The notes under the pieces: model-generated
Told to the model about the DNA's origin: nothing
The model's input: only the letters and a program-made list of their open reading frames with translations
The model's database searches: none
Position numbers and translations under genes: made by a program
Source: Nicotiana tabacum
Taxonomy: Eukaryota; Streptophyta; Magnoliopsida; Solanales; Solanaceae
Direction: 5' to 3'
Length of the DNA stretch: 64,000 bases
Assembly (NCBI RefSeq): GCF_000715075.1
Contig: NC_134103.1
Span: 52,010,730-52,074,729, forward strand
Shown here: positions 12,321 to 23,077 of the stretch, in pieces
Layout: every line of letters starts with the position of its first letter
How positions within the stretch are numbered: the stretch's first letter is position 1

Positions 12321-12760
12321 ACTAGTATGCAGAGGCTTCTCCAGATGTCATCCCAGGTATATTGACTATCTAAACTCATGATGTATATGCTCTTATTGAT
12401 CCCGGTTCCACCTTGTTCTATGTTACCCCTTATGTTGCTATGGAATTTGGGATAGAACTGGAACAACTTCCTGAGCCGTTCTCTGTATCTACTCCAGTTG
12501 GCGAGTCTATTATGGCCGCACAAATTTATAGGGGTTGTATTGTCACGGTGCACGGACGGGACACCCTGGCAGATCTCATTGAGTTGGGGATGGTTGATTT
12601 TGATGTAATTATGGGAATGGATTGGCTTTATTTATGTTTTTCTAAGCTCGACTGCCGAACTAGAATTGTAAGGTTTAAATTTCCTAATGAGTCGGTTATT
12701 GAGTGGAAGGGGACAATGTGGTGCCAAAGGGTAGGTTTATTTCTTACCTTAAGGCCACAA
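12321..12760 (+). pseudogene. pro: Aspartic protease of element B
   Basis: The active-site motif LIDPGSTL lies near 12395, followed by YVAMEFGIELEQLPEPFSV and the C-terminal GMVDFDVIMGMDWL, all typical of the retropepsin in plant Ty3/gypsy elements. It would cleave the Gag-Pol polyprotein. The catalytic aspartate is intact. The N-terminal part is broken by a stop after GILTI-like sequence (TATATTGACTATCTAA near 12358-12373), and a frameshift near 12700 separates it from RT. In the homologous element K this protease is continuous with the zinc knuckle. Confidence 0.82.
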
Positions 12761-14210
12761 AGATGATCAACAAGGGGTGTATTTACCACTTGGTCCGGGT
12801 TACAGACACTGATGTTGAGGCACCTACACTCGAGTCAGTACTAGTTATGAATGAATTTTCGGAGGTCTTTCCTGATGAGCTCCCTAGGGTTCTGCCAGAT
12901 AGGGAGATTGATTTTGGGATTGATGTGATGCCAGGCATGCAGCCTATATCTATTCTGCCCTATAGAATGGAACCGGAAGAATTGAAGGAACTAAAGGAAG
13001 AATTGAAGGATTTGTTAGAGAAGGGTTTCATCCGTCCGAGTGTGTCGCCATGGGGCACACCGGTTCTCTTTGTGAGGAAGAAAGATGGATCACTGAGTAT
13101 GTCCATTGACTACCGGCAGCTCAACAAAGTCACAATCAAAAAAAAATACCCACTACCAAGAATAGATGCTTTGTTTGATAAGTTACAGGGTGCTAAATAG
13201 TTCTCAAAAATTGATTTACGATCCGGGTATCACTAACTGAAGATTAGGGAGCAGGATATTTCGAAAATAGCTTTTAGGACCCGGTATGGGTATTTTGAAT
13301 TTCTGGTAATGTCTTTTGGGCTAATAAATGCCCCAGCGGCTTTCATAGATCTTATGAATCGGGTTTTCAAGCCTTTCTTCGACTCCTTTGTGATAGTGTT
13401 CATTGACGATATTCTTGTGTATTCACGAGGTCGGGAGGACCATGCCGATCATCTAAGGGCATTGTTGCAGACTCTTCATCAGCACCAATTGTATGCGAAG
13501 TTTTCAAAGTGTGAATTTTGGCTCGAATCTATCACATTCTTGGGTCATGTTGTCTCTAGATAAGGAATCAAGGTTGATCCTCAAAAGATTTCAGCAGTAA
13601 AGAATTGGCCTAGACCTACAACGCCCATCGAGATTCACAGTTTCTTGGGCTTAGCATGGTATTACAGGAAGTTTGTGGAGGGGTTCTCTACTCTTGCCTC
13701 TCCGTTGAATAAATTGACTCAGAAAGAAGTTAAGTTCCAATGGTCTGATGCTTGTGCAAGGAGCTTCCAGGAGTTGAAATCGAGATTGACTACAGCGCCG
13801 GTGTTGACCTTGCCAAAGGGTACAGATGAATTTGTGATATATTGTGATGCTTCAAGAATTGGTCTTGGGTGTGTTAATGCAACACGGCAAAGTTATAGCA
13901 TATGCTTCTAGGAAACTCAAGAATCATGAAAAGAATTATCCAACACATAACTTAGAACTTGCGGCGGTGGTTTTTGCATTGAAAATTTGGCGTCACTATT
14001 TATATGGGGTCCATGTGGATGTATTAACGGACCACAAGAGTCTTCAATATATTTTCAAACGCAAAGCGCTAAATCTGAGGCAGATAAGATGGCTTGATTT
14101 ACTCAAGGATTACGACATCGATATTCTATATCACCCGGGGAAAGCCAATGTTGTGGCGGATGCTCTTAGCCTGAAATCTATGGGTAGTTTAGCACACTTG
14201 GAGGTATATC
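12703..14210 (+). pseudogene. pol: Reverse transcriptase and RNase H of element B
   Basis: The RT starts with linker and fingers ([38 protein letters not shown]). A stop at 13198 (GAK*FS) and one at 13234 (GYH*LKI) interrupt the fingers/palm region. The catalytic motif [11 protein letters not shown] near 13400 is intact. Another stop follows HVVSR at 13561, then [13 protein letters not shown]. RNase H ([12 protein letters not shown], then [19 protein letters not shown] and LTDHKSLQYIF) spans a frameshift near 13875. The C-terminal connection ends in YHPGKANVVADALS. Together these enzymes would copy element RNA to DNA. The stops at CAA and GAA codons show that it is dead. Confidence 0.9.
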
Positions 14211-15734
14211 AAAGGCCATTGGCCAAGGAAGTTTATCGATTGGCTAGTTTGGGAGTTCGTCTTACGGACTCTAATGAAGGAGGGGTAATTGTGCAAAATA
14301 GGGCCGAATCATCGCTTGTTGTGGAAGTCAAAGAGAAGCAATACAACGATCCATTTTTAGAGCAATTGAATAAGGGGATTCAAAAACATAAGACTATGCC
14401 TTTTGCTCTTGACATGGATGATGGTATACCAAGGTACCAAGGGAGACTATATGTTCTGAATGTAGATGGTCTCCGAGAAAGAATCATGACTGAAGCTCCC
14501 GCTTCTAGGTATTCCGTGCATCCATGTTTTACGAAGATGTATCATGACCTCAAGGAAGTCTATTGGTGGAATGACATGAAAATGAATGTGGTAGACTTTG
14601 TGGCAAGGTGTCCGAACTATCAGCAAGTGAAGCCCGAACATCAACGGCCTGGTGGGTTGGCACAGAACATAGAAATTCCAATATGGAAGTGGGAGATGAT
14701 TAATATGGATTTTGTGGTAAGATTACCATGCACTCCACGCAAGTTTGACTCAATTTGGGTGATCGTGGACCGACTTACGAAATCAGCACACTTCTTGCCA
14801 GTTAAATCTATCAACACAGTGGAACAGTATGCTCGGTTGTATATCAAGGAAATGGCCAGGCTACATGGCACTCCAGTTTCCATCATTTCCGATTGAGGGG
14901 CTTAGTTCACGGCCAATTGTTTGAGAAATTTCAGCAAGGTTTGGGTACTCAGGTGAATCTTAGTACAGCTTTCCATCCACAGACCGTCAGGCAAGCAGAG
15001 CAGACTATTCAGATGCTTGAGGACATGTTGCGTGCTTGTGTTCTTGATTTCAAGGGTAGCTGGGATGATCATTTGCCACTCATAGAGTTTTCTTATAACA
15101 ACAGCTTTCATGCGAGTATTAAGATGGCACCATTTGAGGCATTATATGGTAAGAGATGTAGATCTCTCATTGGGTGGTTCAAAATTGGGGAAGCAAAGTT
15201 GATAGGGCCAGACCTTGTACATCAGGCTATGGAAAAAGATAAGATCATAAAGGAGTGATCAGAGCCGTCAAAAATCATATTCGGATGTTCGTCGCAGAGT
15301 CTTAGAGTTCAAAGAAGATGATTGGGTATTCTTGAAGGTTTCCCCCATGAAGGGTATTATGCGGTTTGGGAAAAAAGGGGAAATTGAGTCTGAGGTATGT
15401 CGGGCCGTATAAAATTATTCAGAGGATCGGTGAGGTGGTGTACAAGCTTGAGCTACCACCTGAGATGTCATTAGTACACCCAATGTTCCATGTGGCTATG
15501 TTGAAAATGGTAGTTGGAGATCCGTCAGCTATTATGCCGATTGAGACCATTGAGGTTAATGAAGAATTGTCATATGAAGAGATTCAAGTTGCCATTCTTG
15601 ATAGGCAAGTCCGAAGGTTGAGGAAAAAAGAAATTGCCTCCGTGAAAGTGTTATGGAGAAACCAGCAGGTTGAAGAAGCCACATGGGAGGTCGAGGAAGA
15701 GATGAAGAAGAAGTATCCTCAATTGTTTGAATAG
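14211..15734 (+). pseudogene. int: Integrase with C-terminal chromodomain, element B
   Basis: The N-terminal zinc region is recognisable, but its last pair reads CPNY instead of CxxC, so one ligand is lost. The catalytic core has MDFVVRLP with the first aspartate near 14710, WVIVDRLTKSAHF, and SIISD followed by a TGA at 14894 where an arginine is usual, then STAFHPQT and the glutamate region QAEQTIQMLEDML. A frameshift accompanies the TGA, and another lies between 15258 and 15366. The final part ([60 protein letters not shown]) is the GPY/F region and chromodomain, which in chromoviruses directs insertion to heterochromatin. Confidence 0.9.
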
Positions 15735-16087
15735 TTGTGCAATCCTTTCTTTTACGAACCTGTCACCTATGAATTTTGCATCACTTGTTCAGTTAATGTA
15801 AAGGTGTTCCTTTTGATTATATGTTTTTTACATGAGGCCACGGTTGGTGTTGTTATGAGTTATGTTACATCGTTGGGTTCTATACATGTTTGTAAGATGT
15901 GTTTCTGGGGCTCTATGATAGATGGATAGGCCTAGTTACAAACGAAACTCTGGCGAAATTTTTGAGAATTTAGAGAGTTAGTTAAATTTGGGGCTGCTGG
16001 TGTGTGGTATGAAAACTGAGTTGCATAAGATGCTAATAACAGATTTTTACCCTCATTCGAGGACGAATGATCCTAAGTGAGGGAGAA
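15735..16087 (+). other. 3' noncoding region and polypurine tract of element B
   Basis: This is about 350 bp between the pol stop and the 3' LTR. It ends with TCGAGGACGAATGATCC and the purine tract AGTGAGGGAGAA (16076-16087), the plus-strand primer site, directly before the LTR start. No gene seen. Confidence 0.8.
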
Positions 16088-17828
16088 TGTAAGGCCCCGT
16101 AAAACAATTTGCAAAATAATGTTAATAATGTTTCGTGGTGCCGAATTGGTTTTACGTGTTGTGAGCTAATAATGGTAGAGAGTGGGTTGGGAAATGATGG
16201 AATATTCCACAAAAGAGCCTTAAAATATTGATGCACACCTAGTGTTTGATAGTATGCTCAAATGAGCTAAAACCATGTTCATCTTCCTAATTTTGGTTCA
16301 ATTTTGTCATATCGCTAAAATAGATTGAAGTTGCTAATAGTACGGAACATCTTAGAGTTTTAAGGAGCTCAATTGAGGTATGTTGGCTAAACCCCCTTCT
16401 TTTTAGAATCGAACCTCACGGTGGTCATGTAATTGGAGTAAGCCCTTGATCATTATAGAATTGGCGATTTCTAACGTAATTGTGTTGAAGGATGTAAGTT
16501 CAATATTTATTCTAAATGCTTCATCATGTTATCTTGTCATTGAGGATGTGTTTAAAAATGTGGAATACGTGTTGGAAATGTTAAGACTTCATGTCAAGAT
16601 TGAAATAAAGGTTGTTATGCCAAATTGTATGAAAAGCCTTTGTGTGCCCAAGATTTCCGAATTGCTCATTACGTGAATTTAATGTCTTTAATGGGGAGCC
16701 TTATTGATTTTGATAATGATACTGAATGTGGAAAAGGGGTCTGGAACTATGAAATACGGCCAAGTGCCAAGAATGACTTTGTAATCGTAATCACTAGTGT
16801 TCAATGAATCGAAAGTACATGAAAGAAGTACGATGTGAGATGATTGACTAAAAAAGGTAATGTCTCAAATGAGAATGTGGTAATGCCTCAGATGAGACGG
16901 CCTAGCCGATCAGGCCGATATTGGACTCCGTGTAATAACACGGTGGTATCATGAATGAAATTGTGGTAATATCTCCAATGAGATGGCCTAGCCGATCGGG
17001 CCGTGATCGGACGCCATGCCGCACACATAGTGGTACTGTGCCGTAAATTATAATACAATTATGGTAATATCTCAAATGAGATGTCCTAGAGTATCGGGCC
17101 GAGATCAGACTCCTTGTAAGAATATAGATGTATTGTGAATTATGGAACATCGGTACTAAAGGTCACCCAACCTAGTAATATGGAAAATTGTTTTGAAAAT
17201 GTATATGATCCTTAACTTGTTGTTTTGCTATTATTTGAAGCCCTTATTAAATTCTTGACCATTCCTCTTGTATTATTATTCATTCTATTGAGTTGGTGTT
17301 TAGCTATACATACTAGTGCTATTCGACGGTACTAACGTCATTTTTGCTGGGGGCGCTGTATCTTTGAATGGATGTAGGTGGTTACATAGTAGACAGTGCG
17401 AATTACAGATAGTGATGCATCCTCTTCTCAGCGGACTCGGTGAGCCCCATTTCATTCCGGGGTCATGTATTGTAGCTTTTGTTTATATTATGGTCACTTT
17501 TGAGGTATAGCTGGGGCCTTATTGCCGGCACCATCTTTACTCTCTTTTGTATCTTTAGAGGCTCCATAGACACTATGTGGGTTGTATAAGAGTGTTGGGA
17601 ATTTTTAACAAGTCATGTTGTGTTTGATCACTTGTTACACTTGAACTGTAAGAAAAGAATCTTTTGGGTCTTAAAAGCGCAATGATTAATGAAATGATTT
17701 AGGAATGTATGAATGAGACTTCTACTGTATAATTAATGAAATCTCGTCTTCTCTTGATCATGGGTTAATTGGGTAGAAAGTATCTAATAGGCTTGCTCGT
17801 CTGGGTTCACTTGGTTGAGCGCGGGTCA
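16088..17828 (+). repeat. 3' LTR of element B, main part
   Basis: It starts TGTAAGGCCCCG after the purine tract and runs parallel to the 5' LTR except for the 690 bp gap at the TTGTG (16159-16163). It is interrupted at 17828 by element C; its last 30 bases are at 23048-23077. Confidence 0.9.
16878..17145 (+). repeat. Threefold tandem repeat in the 3' LTR of B
   Basis: This is the counterpart of the array at 9761-10027, again three units around GGCCTAGCCGATC words. The third unit has lost the palindrome (GTCCTAGAGTATCGGG). Confidence 0.8.
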
Positions 17829-19956
17829 TGTCACGACCCAAACTGATGGGCCGCGATGGGCACCCGATACCATACTCAACCGAGTACCAACATAATGTAT
17901 CTTTTGTATCATATTATCATAGATAACTGAGCCGGAGAGGCTACCATGAGATAAATAGAATACAACATGAAATACCAACTTATACATAAGACATACGGGC
18001 CTATAAGACCAAAATAACCACTCGTACACTGAAAATAGGTCGACAAGGCCTTACAATCCTTTACGTACATGGCATCTATCTACAAGCCTCTAAGAATAAA
18101 TATTTATCATAAAGGTAGGGACATAGCCCCGCCATACCAAACACTATACGTCTAAATCATACTGACCAAACAAGCAACTCCAGAGAAAATGGAGCGCACA
18201 ACACATTTCGATGAGCTGATAGCTTACTTGGAGGGCTCATAACCTGTCTATTGGGACTTACGGGCATGAAATGCAGCATCCCCAGGCAAAAGGGACGTCA
18301 GTACAAATAATATACCGAGTATGTAAGGAATGAAAATCAGTAAATAATAGACATGATAGAAACATGGAGTAAAAGACTCAACATGTAAATCTGAATAACT
18401 CTGTGAATCATTAATATTTACAATGCCATGCATATGCATATAAATGTCATACCATGCATAGGTATATGCGTTCATAACATCATCAAGCCTCTGAGGGCAT
18501 CCTATCATATCATCTCGGCCATTGCGGGCAAATCATCAACGTATACCAGCTGATCAGGTGGTGGTGCGTATATAACATTGTAACCTTTTCCCATATCCCA
18601 TATACATATATATACGCGTATATAAGGCCATCTGGTCATGGGTCAATGTATATGTATAAATGCATGAAATACATTAATATGATTTCTCAGAATATCATAA
18701 AAATAATGTGCATGTCGGATAAACTTTATCAAATATGTATTTTTCTGAGACCCATGAACAGAAGATATAATAATAATTCACATGGGGAATCAAGAATATA
18801 GACACCCCTAGTATTTCGATGAATAGAATCAATTATGGAAGTTGTGCATTTGCTCGTTTCGTTCGTGTCCTATAGATCATGCCAAAAAGAAAGAAGGGAT
18901 AGCCTTAACATACCTGAACCGATTCTCTTGAGAAAGATTGTACCTTATTTCTTTGGAATCGCAAAATCCCGTTGCCGTAGCGTTATACGGCCTCATATGA
19001 GATTCCCTTTGAGAATTCATCCATTAGCAAGTCTAGGTATTTCCCCTTAATGAATTAGGGGGTATTTTATGAACAATCATTTAGGAAATCGTGTGTTGTT
19101 GTATATTAATCTTCTTCAAGTAAGATTTGTGTGCTTTCCAAGCATCTTCAAATATATATAATATTTGGTAGTTTGCATTTGTGAAATGGCACTTTGAAGC
19201 CACCATGTATGGAGGAGGAAGATGAACCTCCGTGGCTATATGTGTGCCCTCAAAACATTTGCTGTGATAACTAGGAAAAACACGTTATGTTCTCCCTTTT
19301 TTTCTAAGAAAAGATCAAGATTCTAATTGGTAAAAAGAGTTATCCATTTTAAAAATCAAACATATCTTTTTAAATTGTAGTATATCATATAGATTATTTC
19401 TAATACTTGAACCAAAGAGTTCTCAAATTTTTGCCACCTTACCAAATAACATTATGAGTCATTTAATTGGGGTAGGTTTGCTGCCACGTGGGGGGTTAGA
19501 CTTAGAGGGGAGGGGGGTTAGTCTTATCCAACAAGTATCCACTTAATTCCTTAATTAATTTGTTAATCTCTCATTAACTAATAATTACCCAATTATCCAC
19601 ATAATTAGGAATTATCTCAAATTATATAAAATACTACTCACTTTTAACACACTTTGTACACCTTATTATTATGGCCATGTGGTACCTTGTATGGCACTTG
19701 TCCAAATACCGGGTATTATAGCTCGGACATTAGTTTTTCTCAAAATGACAAACTTCGACGAAATTCATTTTTCTTCGATTTGCTTACCCTCTTTCCTTCA
19801 CGAATTTACTTATCACTTGTTTGAAGTAGCACAATACTTATAATCCCAAAATAATCTCATTCCCGAACTTACGTCGATTAACTTACGACGAAATTTTAAT
19901 TTACAAAAATGCGGGATGTAACATCTCATTTCCGAGCATTCATCAATTTATTTATG
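17829..19956 (-). repeat. 3' LTR of element C (left copy)
   Basis: It begins TGTCACGACCCAAA and parallels the right copy to about 19956, where it passes straight into internal sequence. The first roughly 80 bases of the LTR (minus-strand sense) and the polypurine tract are missing here. Over the first 120 bases I count about 15 differences from the right copy, mostly transitions. Confidence 0.85.
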
Positions 19957-20892
19957 TCTATCACTTTATTCTGAAAACTCGAACAAGACATTCTTTTGCT
20001 TTTAGCTCCCCTTGCTCCATCTACTGGCTCTTCGGTTAGCCTAACATTCTTTCTCTACTAGGGACGGGAGTCACACTAAGTTAATATTTATCCCTTCAAG
20101 GCTTCCATTGCCTATCGTCGCAATACTCATATCTAGCTGTACTATTCTAGAGTGCACCATCTGGGTGTCTCATAAGGAGATCAATTAGGACATTTGCAAT
20201 ATCCTTTGGAAATGTCAGATAACGCTAACAATCCATCCACCATTTTGGGTTACCCTAACACCAGCTAGATCCTGATATCCTGCCTTCTCTTATACTAATT
20301 ATGTTAGCCCCCATAGGGCATAAATGAGATGGGTGTGGCCAATTGTGCATACCTCTATTATTGTTGAAGGTAACTCAAAAGGCTTATATTCCTCTGTGAT
20401 AATCTTCATTAGCTGGGTAGCTCGTACACTTTTTCATCTTGCTTCTTTTACTTGCTGAAACTTGTGTCTACCTTCTAATTCTCTTATTCATTTTTTACCA
20501 TGAGAGTGGATAGACATTCTTGCCTTAGGGATCCTTATCAAGAAGTTTACACATTTTAGTACACACATCATCTGCCAAATACCTCATATTTATCGATCAT
20601 AAGCATGATGCAAAAATTGAGTTCTTCTGACTCAACTCTTCCACAGCTATATCTCTTACCAACCATCTTTCTAGATGTAAGCATCGTCATATTATGAATA
20701 AGATAGAGTTTAGGAGATTGAGTTCTTACAACTGAGCTCAACCACATGATCTAGAGTACGAAGAAAGAGTAACAATCCTAAATGCCCTGTAGCCTCCTGC
20801 TTATAAGTGTGGTGCACAACACACCCATAAACAAGACTCTACTAGACATGGCTTGTAGACTCCATAGGACAGAACTACTCTGATACCACTTT
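19957..20892 (-). other. Internal region of element C, no gene seen
   Basis: The sequence is colinear with 51356-52332 of element E and, in reverse, with parts of A (8096-8280 and 23078 onward). No gag or pol features are present. A short protein-like stretch shared with A and E (SRKMVGKR on the minus strand, near 20660) follows the leader. Confidence 0.75.
20877..20888 (-). other. Primer binding site of element C
   Basis: The minus strand reads TGGTATCAGAGT, one base from the initiator-Met tRNA complement, four bases from the LTR. Confidence 0.85.
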
Positions 20893-23047
20893 TGTCACGA
20901 CCCAAACCGATTGACCGCGACGGGCACCCGGTACCTTACTCAACCGAGTACCAACATAACGTATCTTTCATATCATACTATCGTAGATAACTGAGCTGGA
21001 GAAGCTGCCGTGAGATAAGTAGAATACAACATGAAATACCAACTTACACATAAGACATACGGGCCTATAAGACCAAAATAACCACTCGTACACTGAACAT
21101 AGGCCGACAAGGCCATACAATCTTTTACGTACATGACATCTGTCTACAAGCCTCTAAGAATACATATTTATCATAAAGGTCGGGACATAGCCCCACCATA
21201 CCAAACAATACACATTTAAATCATACTGACCAAAAAAGCAACTCCGAAGCAAATGGAGCGTACCAACACCTTTCGCTGAGCTGATAGCTTACTTGGAGGG
21301 TTCATAACCTGTCTATCGGGACCTGTGGGCATGAAACGCAGCGTCCCCAGGCAAAAGGGACGTCAATACAAATAATGTACCGAGTATGTAAGGAATGAAA
21401 ATCAGTAAATAATAGACATGATAGAAACATGGAGTAAAAGACTCAACATGTAAATCTGAATAACTCTGTGAATCATTAATATTTACAATGCCATGCATAT
21501 GCGTATAAATGTCATACCATGCATAGGTATATGAGTTCATAACATCATCAAGCCTCTGAGGGCATCCCATCATATCATCTCGGCCACTGTGGGCAAATCA
21601 TCAACGTATACCAGCTGATCAGGTGGTGGTGCGTATATAACGTCGTAACCTTTTTCCATATCCCATATACATATTATATACACGTATATAATGCCATCTG
21701 GTCATGGGTCAATGTACATGTATAAATGCATGAAATGAATAAGAAATACGTTAATAAGATTTCTCGGAATGTCATAAAAATAATGTGCATATCGGATAAA
21801 CTTTATCAAATAAGTATTTTTCTGAGACCCATGAACAGAAGATATAATAATAATTCACATGGGGAATCAAGAATATAGACACCCCTAGTATTTCTATGAA
21901 TAGAATCAATTATGGAAGTTGTGCATTTTCTCGTTTCGTTCGTGTCGTATAGATCATGCCGAAAAGAAAGAAGGGATAGCCTTAACATACCTGAACTGAT
22001 TCTCTTGAGAAAGATTGTACCGTATTTCTTTGGAATCGCAAAATCCCATTGCCGTAGCGTTATAGGCCTCATATGATATTCCCTTTGAGAATTCATCCCT
22101 TAGCAAGTCTAGGTATTTCCCCTTAATGAATTAGGGGGTATTTTATGAACAATCATTTAGGAAATCATGTGTTGTTGTATATTAATCTTTTTCAAGTAAT
22201 TTTTGTTTGCTTTCCAAGCATCTTCAAATACATATAATATTTGGAAGTTTGCCTTTGTGAAATGGCACTTTGAAGCCACCATGTATGGAGGAGGAAGATG
22301 AACCTCGGTGGCTATATGTGTGTTCTCAAAACATTTGTTGTGATAACTAGGAAAAACACGTTATGTTCTCCCTTTTGTTCTAAGAAAAGAAAAAGATTCT
22401 AATTGGTAAAAAGAGTTATCCATTTAAAAAATCAAACATATCTTTTTAAATTGTAGTATATCATATAGATTATTTCTAATACTTGAACCAAAGAGTTCTC
22501 AAATTTTTGCCACCTTACCAAATAACATTATGAGTCATTTAATTGGGGTAGGTTTGCTGCCACGTGGGGGGTTAGACTTATCCAAATTTATCCACTTAAT
22601 TCCTTAATTAATTTGTTAATCCTCCCATTAACTAATAATTACCCAATTATCCACATAATTAGGCATTATCTCAAATTACTTAAAATACTACTAGCTTTTT
22701 ACACAATTTGTACACCTTACTATTATGGCCATGTGGTACCTTGTATGCCACTAGTCCATAAATACCGGGTATTATAGCTTGGACCGTATTTTTTCTCAAA
22801 ATGTCAAACTTCGGCGAAATTTATTTTTCTTCGATTTGCTTACCCTCTTTCCTTCACGAATTTACTTATCACTTGTTTGAAGTAGCAAAATACTTATAAT
22901 CCCAAAATAATCTCATTCCCGAACTTAAGTCGATTAACTTACGACGAAATTTTAATGTACAAAAATGCGGGATGTAACATCTCATTTCCGAGCTTTTATC
23001 AATTTATTTATGGCGTACTTTCACGTACAAAAATATGCGGTATAATA
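20893..23047 (-). repeat. 5' LTR of element C (right copy) with duplicated start
   Basis: On the minus strand it begins TATTATACCGCATATTTTTG, a mutated form of the family start. About 70 bases later a second start-like copy (GATGTTACATCCCGCATTTT) occurs, so the first about 70 bp appear twice in tandem. It ends in GGGTCGTGACA beside the primer site. Splice-donor-like CAGGTATGTTAAGGC is present on the minus strand near 21980. The minus-strand frames at 21313-21573 and 21806-22096 recur in the left copy and are LTR sequence, not genes. Confidence 0.85.
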
Positions 23048-23077
23048 GGTCGCGTTTCCCAATGATGGGGAGTGACA
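23048..23077 (+). repeat. Last 30 bp of the 3' LTR of element B
   Basis: GGTCGCGTTTCCC...GTGACA corresponds to the end of the 5' LTR at 10692-10720. It is separated from the rest of the LTR by the insertion of C, whose target duplication includes its first five bases. Confidence 0.85.

Larger units (their letters stand above)
17829..23047 (-). mobile_element. Element C: small non-autonomous LTR element nested in the 3' LTR of B
   Basis: There are two directly repeated LTRs (17829-19956 and 20893-23047) around only 936 bp of internal DNA, read on the minus strand. The primer site lies beside the right LTR, so the right LTR is the 5' one. The flanks are GGTCA (17824-17828) and GGTCG (23048-23052), and the LTR of B continues on both sides. 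The internal region matches part of element E's internal region (about 51356-52332) and lacks its remaining 2.9 kb plus the polypurine tract. C therefore looks like a deletion derivative of the A/C/E family. No protein is encoded. Confidence 0.88.
8281..23077 (+). mobile_element. Element B: Ty3-gypsy chromovirus with decayed gag-pol, nested in A and hosting C
   Basis: B has a 5' LTR (8281-10720), primer site, gag, protease, RT, RNase H, integrase with chromodomain, polypurine tract and a 3' LTR split by element C (16088-17828 and 23048-23077). The flanking bases are TAAAT on the left and TAAAC on the right, a five-base target duplication with one change. The flanks join into the internal sequence seen in element E. 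The order protease-RT-RNase H-integrase-chromodomain is that of Ty3/gypsy chromoviruses; the Tekay/Del clade is likely from overall similarity. Several frameshifts and stops make it non-autonomous now. Confidence 0.93.

Noticed and set aside
18248..18508. Minus-strand frame of 86 codons repeated at 21313-21573
   Set aside because: Its conservation is explained by the two LTR copies of element C; there is no codon-like pattern of change and no protein feature.
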